DNA of 29,799 bases from a virus. The position numbers and the translations under genes were made by a program. Below, in pieces: positions 1-4,619 of this stretch (positions are counted from its first letter, which is position 1; each line of letters starts with the position of its first letter). The stretch spans positions 1 to 29,799 of the IMG/VR virus record IMGVR_UViG_3300034375_002172. One strand, given 5' to 3'. The notes under the pieces are model-generated. The model was given only the letters and a program-made list of their open reading frames with translations, was not told the origin of the DNA and did no database searches.

Positions 1-465
1 GACGTTGATCGATGCAGTGTGCTTGTATCTACTGCGCGCCACTGCGTCTGGTGTAGTGCAACCATTTTTACACCATAATCTATAAGCATCTGCTACCTGA
101 GAAAAAGACCAAGACGCATCGTAGCTATTAAAGAAGTTTACTCGGAACTTAACGTAGTCACCGACATCTGGTTCAATAACAATGTTATTAAATAGTATCT
201 CACCTCTTAGCTTGCGACCGTCTTCAAGCACATCGACGCTGACTTCATAATCGTCTGATAGATCTGCTGACTTTACTCCGTCGAGAACTGAGTTGACTAC
301 ATCATCGTGTGATACAATCTTGTAGCGTGACCCGTGTACGCCCAACACTTGATCGGTGTCGGTACGCACAACAGCTTGATGACCAGCAATGATATTGCCA
401 AGCTGGTCATGGATTGGTTGTTGTTCAACGGGAAAGTTGAAGTCGTTCATTGAGAAATGTTTCAT
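1..465 (-). CDS. DUF932-type phage protein (C-terminus beyond window)
   Basis: The reading frame is open from the ATG at 465 down to base 1, giving 155 residues with the C-terminus missing. The stretch GHQAVVRTDTDQVLGVHG at about residues 29-46, followed by RYKIVSHDDVV, and then NFFNSYDASWSF and RLWCKNGC, match the pattern of DUF932 (phage/plasmid-like) proteins: an RTDT..LGV..RY core followed by a 'C.NG' segment. The biochemical function of that family is not known. It is often found among phage early genes near recombination or replication functions. A ribosome site (GGGAG, 8 bases before the ATG) lies inside the end of the upstream gene, and the ATGA overlap with that gene suggests translational coupling. 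The family call rests on motif memory, without an alignment. Confidence 0.7.
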   Translation of the reverse strand, partial: MKHFSMNDFNFPVEQQPIHDQLGNIIAGHQAVVRTDTDQVLGVHGSRYKIVSHDDVVNSVLDGVKSADLSDDYEVSVDVLEDGRKLRGEILFNNIVIEPDVGDYVKFRVNFFNSYDASWSFSQVADAYRLWCKNGCTTPDAVARSRYKHTASINV

Positions 466-659
466 GCTGCGTTCTCCCTTATGTCTTCTATTGGATTATA
501 ATTAAATGTTAATGCATTACGATCATCTGCAAAAAGGGTAACAAAAGCTTGGTCACCATTTTTATCTGTCATTGTTAGTTTTCTAGTTACATAGGTTTTG
601 CTTACACGCTCATCTATTGTGATGTTAGTGATGTCGTGCAGTGATAAAGTTGTATACAT
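462..659 (-). CDS. Small hypothetical early protein (65 aa)
   Basis: This 65-residue frame starts at the ATG at 659, with GGAG seven bases upstream. It ends in an ATGA overlap with the DUF932-type gene, so the two are probably co-translated. It is a small soluble protein with alternating hydrophobic residues (TYVTRKLTMTD and QAFVTLFADD), which suggests a few beta strands. I do not recognise a family. Upstream, at 683-696, is a short palindrome (CTGCA, 4-base centre, TGCAG) that could be an operator. A motif shared with the main intergenic region lies at 716-733. Confidence 0.65.
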   Translation of the reverse strand: MYTTLSLHDITNITIDERVSKTYVTRKLTMTDKNGDQAFVTLFADDRNALTFNYNPIEDIRENAA

Positions 660-715
660 GTTAGTTCTCCGTGGGTTATGCCCTGCATTATTGCAGTGAC
701 AATAGTTAAAGTCAT

Positions 716-733
716 TAGTTACGTTACGTCACT
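716..733. repeat. Copy 1 of an 18-bp motif shared with 2091-2108
   Basis: TAGTTACGTTACGTCACT differs at one base from TAGTTACGTAACGTCACT in the divergent intergenic region. This copy overlaps the stop codon of the 52-residue gene and precedes the 65-residue gene. A shared binding site for a phage regulator or replication protein is an inference. Confidence 0.5.
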
Positions 734-887
734 TTGGTTTTCGTTTTGGTTTTATTGCTGGCACCTCATGTTTATGAATGACGCATTGTATTTCACCATG
801 AACAAGTGACGGATTCTTTTTTACAAACTGATCGCAATCTTCTGGTGAACTGAATGCAACGAATGCAATCCAAACTGTTTTTAACAT
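729..887 (-). CDS. Small basic-tailed hypothetical protein (52 aa)
   Basis: The best start is the ATG at 887 because AGGAAG lies four bases upstream. A longer frame reaching 989 would run through the neighbouring non-coding stretch and lacks such a site. The product has a hydrophobic N-terminal strand (MLKTVWIAFVAF), a middle with SPEDCDQFVKKNP, and a very basic tail (KPKRKPK). The layout looks like a short beta-alpha unit with a nucleic-acid-binding tail, but no family is recognised. It lies downstream of the terminator at 992-1016, so it is read either by read-through or from its own unrecognised promoter. Its stop codon sits inside the 18-bp motif at 716-733. Confidence 0.5.
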   Translation of the reverse strand: MLKTVWIAFVAFSSPEDCDQFVKKNPSLVHGEIQCVIHKHEVPAIKPKRKPK

Positions 888-991
888 TTGGCTTCCTTTT
901 TTAATTTTGATTTTGCTGATGACTGCATGCAGCTTACTGCTGCACACACTTACCCCTCTTGGCGTGCCTCCTAGAAGTGACCTTAGCAAAA

Positions 992-1016
992 TAAAAAAGG
1001 GGGCTGATGCCCCCTT
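992..1016 (-). terminator. Intrinsic terminator of the first minus-strand gene
   Basis: Read on the minus strand, an 8-bp perfect stem (AAGGGGGC / GCCCCCTT, arms 1009-1016 and 997-1004) with a 4-base ATCA loop is followed at once by a T-rich tract (993-998 on the minus strand). It begins four bases after the stop codon of the 175-residue gene, which is classic rho-independent placement. Confidence 0.85.
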
Positions 1017-1019
1017 CTG

Positions 1020-1547
1020 TTAAGCTTTCTTCTTCTTCGACGGTTCAATTAGGTCGTTAGCAACCTCAACGTTGATGCCCATTTCTGCATCCATGTCCAA
1101 CAGTTCTTGCGGGATGTCTACCTCCTGTTGAGTTACGTTCTGTGATCCGTATGAATATCCAACAGGTGCGCCGTATGGTGTGTACCATTCGCCATTGGCA
1201 TCAAACCATGCCATCTGCATATCCTTGTACATATCGTCAAGTTGTTCGTGCTTGTATTGTGCCGCTTGAGCCGCTCCAAATGATCCGCGTATCCGCTGAG
1301 TGCTTATCTCAGTGCCATCGAACAACTTGCGATCAGCCTCGTAACGGTTCTTCTTGTTGTTAGCGTTGACTTCTGAATCAACGCCGTTCTTGCCGCCGTA
1401 TCGTAAGAAGAATAATCCGTCGAGCATCTTCTCCATTAGTACTTTGCGGGCAAAGCTCATCTCATCATGCGGCAAGAAGTCCTTTGTCTCATAGTCAAAG
1501 CGGTCATATTCAAAGCTTAGTTCGTTAATCAAAGTAGCGATAGTCAT
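1020..1547 (-). CDS. Hypothetical early protein (175 aa), first gene of leftward unit
   Basis: The gene begins at the ATG at 1547, with AGGAG eight bases upstream, and ends beside a strong terminator. It is therefore the first and possibly the only gene of its transcript, which suggests a well-expressed early product. The protein is mixed charged and aromatic. It has an acidic N-terminal third (LSFEYDRFDYETKDFLPHDEM), a basic middle (NANNKKNRYEADRK), a Tyr/Gly patch (EWYTPYGAPVGYSYG), an acidic segment, and a lysine tail (PSKKKKA). No membrane segment or catalytic motif is visible, and I do not recognise a family. Its position next to the divergent control region would suit a host-takeover or regulatory role, but that is inference. 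Confidence 0.75.
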   Translation of the reverse strand: MTIATLINELSFEYDRFDYETKDFLPHDEMSFARKVLMEKMLDGLFFLRYGGKNGVDSEVNANNKKNRYEADRKLFDGTEISTQRIRGSFGAAQAAQYKHEQLDDMYKDMQMAWFDANGEWYTPYGAPVGYSYGSQNVTQQEVDIPQELLDMDAEMGINVEVANDLIEPSKKKKA

Positions 1548-1588
1548 GTTATATTCTCCTATATCTATCGTTCATACACAGTCTTCTA

Positions 1589-1620
1589 TGTATACAGATT
1601 AGACGCCATAAGGATTTCAA
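1589..1620 (-). promoter_or_regulatory. Possible sigma-70-like promoter, leftward
   Basis: On the minus strand TTGAAA (1620-1615) is followed after 18 bases by TGTATA, or after 20 by TATACA. This is a rough match to bacterial -35 and -10 boxes, about 45 bases before the start of the 175-residue gene. Spacing and match are imperfect. Confidence 0.25.
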
Positions 1621-1662
1621 CTGTGTCAAAGACGCGTAAGCGCCAGCTCTGCTGGTGATATG

Positions 1663-1693
1663 GATGCAGCGTCAGCTTGTCTGATGCAGCGTC
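1663..1693. repeat. Direct repeat pair GATGCAGCGTC, 20-bp period
   Basis: GATGCAGCGTC occurs at 1663-1673 and again at 1683-1693. The 20-bp period is about two helical turns, so a protein binding both copies would sit on one face of the DNA. Confidence 0.6.
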
Positions 1694-1912
1694 CATGTCA
1701 TCATTGACTCAGATGAAATACGGTGGCCCAACTGGAAGTTATAATTCATAGATTGTGTGTGAGGGAGAGATGCATCGCTGATAAGGTGTCATGCAGACAT
1801 ACAAGAGCCTCCTGTGATTATAAGCAGCAAGCCAGCTTTGCCAAAGCAAAGTGGCAGCTGTGAGATAATCATAGGCAGGGTCTGTGACTGCAATGACGCC
1901 GCAGAAGCGATT

Positions 1913-1952
1913 GTTGCATGACTCAACAGACAGATAATAAGTGTCATGCAAC
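1913..1952. repeat. Perfect 10-bp inverted repeat with 20-base spacer
   Basis: GTTGCATGAC (1913-1922) and its exact reverse complement GTCATGCAAC (1943-1952) flank a 20-base spacer. The core GTCATGCA recurs at 1788-1795. This could be an operator or a cruciform/stem-loop element. Confidence 0.6.
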
Positions 1953-2090
1953 TCTTCTTGCAATGACCCTACCGCGAGCTGAGAAAAGACATGGAGAGAC
2001 TGACTAAGGTGGCTGTTCTACGGTATCGCAGCAAAGGTCATTGCCACCCTGTCAACTGTAATAATCAGGTGTGACGTAGGGTAATTAGTA

Positions 2091-2108
2091 TAGTTACGTA
2101 ACGTCACT
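2091..2108. repeat. Copy 2 of the 18-bp motif, with GTTACGTAAC palindrome
   Basis: TAGTTACGTAACGTCACT matches 716-733 at 17 of 18 positions and contains the perfect 10-bp palindrome GTTACGTAAC. Its end ACGTCAC is the inverse of GTGACGT at 2071-2077, making a wider inverted repeat. Confidence 0.55.
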
Positions 2109-2109
2109 A

Positions 2110-2140
2110 TTGACAGCCATATAAGAAATGGTGTCGTAAT
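2110..2140 (+). promoter_or_regulatory. Possible rightward promoter (consensus -35, weak -10)
   Basis: TTGACA at 2110-2115 is an exact sigma-70 -35 box. The nearest -10-like hexamer at a usable distance is CGTAAT (2135-2140, 19-base spacing), which is weak. It lies just upstream of the homopurine tract and the small terminase gene. Confidence 0.2.
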
Positions 2141-2163
2141 GGGGGGAGAGAGGGAGAGGGGGG
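2141..2163 (+). other. G-rich homopurine tract upstream of terminase
   Basis: There are 23 consecutive purines here, with G6 at each end, a G3 in the middle and AGA spacers, forming a near mirror repeat. Such tracts can form triplex or G-quadruplex-like structures. The position 63 bases before the small terminase start makes a packaging recognition role conceivable but unproven. Confidence 0.5.
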
Positions 2164-2225
2164 CTAGCGAATGAGACATACGATAGATGTTTTAATATTG
2201 ACTGAGCTTAGAAAACAGGGGTGAC

Positions 2226-2600
2226 ATGGTTCCAGCAAACAAGAAGCTGACTGATAAACAGACGGCGTTAGTAGACACGATTGTAGCAAAAGGTTGTACG
2301 ATAGCACAAGCAGCAGAGTTGGCTGGATATGCTAAGGGTGAATCTGGAAGAGTGACTGCAACCAAGACAATGAAGTTACCACATGTGCAGCAGTACCTGA
2401 TGCAGCGGATGAATGATGAGTTTGGATTGAGTGCTACTCTGGCTGTTGGTACAGTGCGTAGGTTAGCTACGAGTGCTAAGTCTGAGTACGTTCAGCTTGA
2501 GGCTAGTAAGGATTTGCTGGATCGTGCTGGCTATAAACCTATTGATCGCTCTCAGGTGCAAGTGGCGGGGGACATTAAAGTCTCAATTGATCTAGGGTAA
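2226..2600 (+). CDS. terS: Terminase small subunit (DNA recognition)
   Basis: This 124-residue protein is a probable small terminase, which recognises phage DNA and loads the packaging motor. The N-terminal part (LTDKQTALVDTIV followed by IAQAAELAGYAKG) has the helix-turn-helix pattern typical of phage small terminases. The middle (EFGLSATLAVGTVRRLATSA, then EYVQLEASKDLLDRAGY) has the conserved helical repeat with 'A...LLDRAGY' seen in many such proteins, and the tail ends in beta-like residues (GDIKVSIDLG). The ATG at 2226 is preceded by AGGGGTG. It is the first gene of the rightward unit, about 2 kb ahead of the large terminase, an order common in podoviruses. The intervening mini-genes are unusual in number. 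Confidence 0.8.
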   Translation: MVPANKKLTDKQTALVDTIVAKGCTIAQAAELAGYAKGESGRVTATKTMKLPHVQQYLMQRMNDEFGLSATLAVGTVRRLATSAKSEYVQLEASKDLLDRAGYKPIDRSQVQVAGDIKVSIDLG

Positions 2601-2705
2601 GGGGTGGGGGGAAAAACTCTATGCTCACGCTATGTTACTGATCCCCTACTCACATTTTTCTTAAAAAAGGTTCTCAAAAAATATTTTATCTGTTAAGGGT
2701 GAGAA

Positions 2706-2816
2706 ATGAGATATTCTAAGAAGCCTGAGAAGATGCCTATTCGGAAGTCTAATTCCAAGGCGAAGCTTTTATTGAAGAGTAAAGGTTATGGTCGCAAAAA
2801 AATATCAGAATCCTGA
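2706..2816 (+). CDS. Basic mini-protein (36 aa)
   Basis: This small frame opens with ATG after AAGGGTGA and ends at the TGA at 2814-2816, overlapping the next gene by 29 bases in another frame. The product is 36 residues and about one-third Lys or Arg (for example YSKKPEKMPIRKS and KSKGYGRKK). Nothing in it is catalytic. It resembles its neighbours in being tiny and cationic, which suggests nucleic-acid contact. It follows a gap of about 105 bases after the terminase gene, rich in A/T runs, where I see no clear terminator. Confidence 0.5.
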   Translation: MRYSKKPEKMPIRKSNSKAKLLLKSKGYGRKKISES

Positions 2817-3009
2817 GGGTGGTTTAAACGCTGCTGGTCGCAGGTATTTTAATCGAACCCAAGGCTCTAATCTACAGCCGCCTCAACCTAAGGGCGGACC
2901 TAGAAAGAAATCTTTCTGCGCTAGAATGAGTGGTGTAAAGGGGCCGATGAAAGATGAGAAGGGCCGTCCGACTAGAAAGGCTTTAGCTTTACGAAAGTGG
3001 AAGTGTTAA
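2788..3009 (+). CDS. DUF6321-like small basic protein (73 aa)
   Basis: The ATG at 2788 lies within the end of the preceding mini-gene. The sequence has an N-terminal GGLNAAGRRYFNR segment, a Pro-rich linker, and a C-terminal block KKSFCARMSGVKGPMKDEKG continuing through PTRKALALRKWKC. This block is close to the pattern I associate with DUF6321 proteins of marine phages. The conserved Cys residues in 'SFCARM' and the terminal 'KWKC' are both kept. Family function is unknown. The strong positive charge and the place between the two terminase genes suggest a DNA- or RNA-binding or packaging-linked role, which is inference. The family name is from memory. Confidence 0.7.
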   Translation: MVAKKYQNPEGGLNAAGRRYFNRTQGSNLQPPQPKGGPRKKSFCARMSGVKGPMKDEKGRPTRKALALRKWKC

Positions 3010-3027
3010 TGCGGGAAAGGTATAGTT

Positions 3028-3213
3028 ATGTGTTTTGGAAATAGTGGGCCTAGCGCCTCAGCTCTGTATGCGGCTCAGAAGCCTGAGTTTGGTGAGTTAC
3101 CTTCTTTGGCTATGGATAAGGTTAAGAGGGATAAGCCTAAGTTGGAAGATGTAAAGCGAAAGGGTTATCAGGCTCGTTCTTTGCTGATGCCCACTAACAT
3201 GGGGGATTACTAA
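3028..3213 (+). CDS. MCFG-type small protein (61 aa)
   Basis: The product begins MCFGNSGPSAS, nearly the same N-terminus as the 78-residue gene at 6149 (MCFGGGGPSS), and then diverges completely. The remainder is charged (KVKRDKPKLEDVKRKGYQ) and ends NMGDY. Small proteins starting MCFG with Gly/Pro/Ser are common in marine podoviruses near terminase and portal genes. Their function is not known to me. The conserved Cys at position 2 could serve acylation or disulfide contact, but it lacks a lipobox signal peptide. A GGGAAAGG stretch lies upstream, and its TAA overlaps the next ATG by one base. Confidence 0.7.
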   Translation: MCFGNSGPSASALYAAQKPEFGELPSLAMDKVKRDKPKLEDVKRKGYQARSLLMPTNMGDY

Positions 3214-3290
3214 TGCCAAAGGGTAAGGGAACTTATGGATCTAAGGTTGGGCGTCCTCCCAAGCAGAAGCCAAGTGGAAAGAAGAAATAG
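3213..3290 (+). CDS. 25-aa Lys-rich peptide with AT-hook-like GRPPK
   Basis: This mini-gene starts in a TAATG junction with the previous gene and ends in a TAGTG junction with the next, so it is likely translated by reinitiation. The 25 residues are Gly/Lys-rich. The run GSKVGRPPKQKPSGKKK contains a GRP core flanked by basic residues, resembling an AT-hook that binds the minor groove of A/T-rich DNA. I recall very similar MPKGKGTYG...VGRPPK peptides in other marine phages, which supports a real gene despite its size. Confidence 0.6.
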   Translation: MPKGKGTYGSKVGRPPKQKPSGKKK

Positions 3291-3538
3291 TGGCTGAAAC
3301 TGTAGAGCAGCGTTATGATCGGCTTTCTAAGGAGATGGCTAAGTTCGAGGAGATGGTTCCTGACGTTGAGCGTGACGAACCTGATGCCTCTATGTCAGAC
3401 AAGATGAAGCGTAGATATATTAATGTTACTGGCAATGCCGTTAAGTACATTAGGGATAAGCATCCTAGATATAAGAGTTTATTAAAGCAGCTTGAGTCTA
3501 TTGAGGCCAAGTGGGACAAAGAAGGGAAGCATATGTAA
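3290..3538 (+). CDS. Hypothetical helical protein (82 aa, GTG start)
   Basis: The GTG at 3290 overlaps the last base of the preceding stop codon, giving a coupled start. The product is charged and mostly helical. It starts with a possible coiled-coil helix (VEQRYDRLSKEMAKFEEMV), then an acidic segment (ERDEPDAS), then helices ending in LLKQLESIEAKWDKEGKHM. No membrane segment or known motif is seen. I do not recognise the family. Confidence 0.65.
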   Translation: MAETVEQRYDRLSKEMAKFEEMVPDVERDEPDASMSDKMKRRYINVTGNAVKYIRDKHPRYKSLLKQLESIEAKWDKEGKHM

Positions 3539-3705
3539 TGGCCGTTAATGCTGCTGGTAATTATACCAAGCCTAAGATGCGGAAGTCTTTGTTTAACAGG
3601 ATAAAGGCTGCGAATGTTCAAGGCACTGCTGCTGGCAAGTGGTCGGCAAGGAAAGCGCAGTTGCTTGCTAAGAGGTATAAAGCTGCTGGTGGCGGCTACA
3701 GATGA
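3538..3705 (+). CDS. Basic small protein, WSARKAQ motif (55 aa)
   Basis: The ATG at 3538 overlaps the previous TAA by one base (TAATG), which fits the junction style of the cluster better than a possible in-frame start upstream at 3511. The product is strongly basic, with MAVNAAGNYTKP at the N-terminus and KWSARKAQLLAKRYKAAGGGYR at the C-terminus. That C-terminal pattern (WSARKAQ.LAK.YK..GGGY) is one I recall in many marine phage and environmental viral sequences. Function is unknown. It is paired by a 4-base overlap with the DUF5872-like gene, and the two may act together. Confidence 0.65.
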   Translation: MAVNAAGNYTKPKMRKSLFNRIKAANVQGTAAGKWSARKAQLLAKRYKAAGGGYR

Positions 3706-3938
3706 AGGCTCCGCAGAAGTCATTACTTAACTGGGGCAAGCAGAAATGGCGCACCAAGTCTGGCAAAAAGTCCAGTGAGACTGGTGAGCGTTATCTTCCT
3801 AGTAAGGCTATTGCTGCTCTTAGTGATTCTGAATATGCAGCTACAACCGCAGCTAAACGAAAGGGTAAGGCAGCAGGTAAGCAGCATGTGGCTCAACCGA
3901 AAGCTATTGCCAACAAAGTGAGGAGGTATAGAACATGA
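3702..3938 (+). CDS. DUF5872-like small basic protein (78 aa)
   Basis: The start ATG overlaps the previous stop as ATGA. The sequence KQKWRTKSGKKSSETGERYL, followed by PSKAIAALSDSEYAAT and KRKGKAAGKQHVAQPKAIA, fits the DUF5872 pattern (KW...SG..S....RYLP..A...LS..E...T...K). This is a short cationic family shared by phages and some giant viruses. No biochemical role is established that I know of. Two of its parts look helical and the tail is basic (NKVRRYRT), so nucleic-acid binding is plausible. The family name is from memory. Confidence 0.7.
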   Translation: MKAPQKSLLNWGKQKWRTKSGKKSSETGERYLPSKAIAALSDSEYAATTAAKRKGKAAGKQHVAQPKAIANKVRRYRT

Positions 3939-4099
3939 ATGAAGTAACTCAAGTATGGAGATTTAAACAGATGGCAAGTGCCGTCTTAAAGTGTGACAGC
4001 TTTAAAGATCAATTAGAAATGATTGAGGCTATGTATGAGGAAGCAAAGCCTTGTATTGGTCAGCCGCTTCAAGAGCTTTTAGAAAAAGATTTAGGGTAA
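3935..4099 (+). CDS. Hypothetical helical protein (54 aa)
   Basis: A clean Shine-Dalgarno (GAGGAGG) lies a few bases before the ATG, which also overlaps the preceding TGA as ATGA. The product has an amphipathic helix (QVWRFKQMASAVLKCDSFKD) and an acidic helix (LEMIEAMYEEAKP), with two cysteines, and ends in LQELLEKDLG. Unlike its neighbours it is acidic. No family is recognised. The strong ribosome site and tight junction support it as a gene. Confidence 0.6.
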   Translation: MNEVTQVWRFKQMASAVLKCDSFKDQLEMIEAMYEEAKPCIGQPLQELLEKDLG

Positions 4100-4101
4100 C
4101 A

Positions 4102-4302
4102 GTGAGCTTTATAACTACCATTAAGCAGCAAGACTTAGATCTTCTTCGCGGCATTGTTCGCAAGGTTCACTTTGCTTACATAGAAGAAAAGCATGGCAAG
4201 TCTTTTGTTACCAATGCTGAGTGCGATAAGCTTATTGAAAGCATTGCGCCAGAAGTTGTGGAAGACATGATTCGTTTTGGAGTCAACAGGGGTTTAAGAT
4301 AA
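4102..4302 (+). CDS. Conserved small phage protein (66 aa, GTG start)
   Basis: The GTG at 4102 is two bases after the previous stop and has AGGG seven bases upstream. It is preferred over an in-frame ATG at 4051, which would sit deep inside the upstream gene. The protein is helical: TIKQQDLDLLRGIVRKVHF, then the motif FVTNAECDKLIESIAPEVVE and a short tail. The pattern 'LRGIV.KVH....' plus 'T..ECDKLIE.I' is one I recall from other marine phages, without known function. It ends in a TAATG junction. Confidence 0.6.
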   Translation: MSFITTIKQQDLDLLRGIVRKVHFAYIEEKHGKSFVTNAECDKLIESIAPEVVEDMIRFGVNRGLR

Positions 4303-4619
4303 TGGCTGATTTAATTCCATTTGATCCTAAAAAACACAAGCCTATAAAAACTGTTGGCGGTAGATCTGCTACAGAATACTTAGCAAGTGAGAAGTCTCCA
4401 GAAGGAAAAGCGTGGAACATACCAACAATATGGTTTGATTCAAAAACAAAGCAGCCCAAATTCCTTAAAGGAGATAAGGCTTGGAATGAAGCTAAGTCAT
4501 TTGAGGATAGAACAGGTAAAAAATTTCCTAGATATAATACTATAGAGCTTGCCGTAGAAGCAGCAAAAACAAGAAGTAAAAGAGGCGGGGCAACTAAAAA
4601 GAGTTTGCTGCAAAAATGA
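4302..4619 (+). CDS. Conserved hypothetical protein upstream of large terminase (105 aa)
   Basis: The ATG shares one base with the preceding TAA and the gene ends in an ATGA overlap with the large terminase. The sequence has a basic N-terminus, then AWNIPTIWFDSKTKQPKFL, KFPRYNTIELAVEAAKTRSK and a basic GG-containing tail (RGGATKKSLLQK). Similar 'PTIW' ... 'FPR..TI..A..AA..RS' segments occur in other phages, sometimes inside large virion proteins. No catalytic residues are evident. The tight coupling to the terminase suggests shared late expression. Confidence 0.6.
   Translation: MADLIPFDPKKHKPIKTVGGRSATEYLASEKSPEGKAWNIPTIWFDSKTKQPKFLKGDKAWNEAKSFEDRTGKKFPRYNTIELAVEAAKTRSKRGGATKKSLLQK

Larger units (their letters stand above)
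1548..2225. other. Divergent intergenic control region
   Basis: These 678 bases separate the leftward genes from the rightward late genes and hold no convincing gene. They contain a direct repeat pair (1663-1693), a perfect inverted repeat (1913-1952), an 18-bp motif shared with 716-733 (at 2091-2108), an inverted pair GTGACGT (2071-2077) / ACGTCAC (2101-2107), and a homopurine tract (2141-2163). Promoters for both directions, and possibly a replication origin or packaging site, would be expected here. Confidence 0.6.

Noticed and set aside
1789-1947. A 52-codon leftward frame beginning MTLIICLLSHATIASA, signal-peptide-like
   Set aside because: The N-terminus looks exportable and GAAGAG lies nearby, but the start codon lies inside the inverted repeat, the rest has no pattern, and the region looks regulatory. 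Left out unless transcript or homologue support appears.
1739-1963. A 74-codon leftward frame in the intergenic region starting at a TTG
   Set aside because: It has no good ribosome site and no recognisable protein features, and it crosses the inverted repeat at 1913-1952. It is likely chance.
2601-2705. Terminator or promoter in the AT-rich gap after the small terminase
   Set aside because: A/T runs are present, but the only stem is a weak T/A pairing, and -35/-10 matches are poor.
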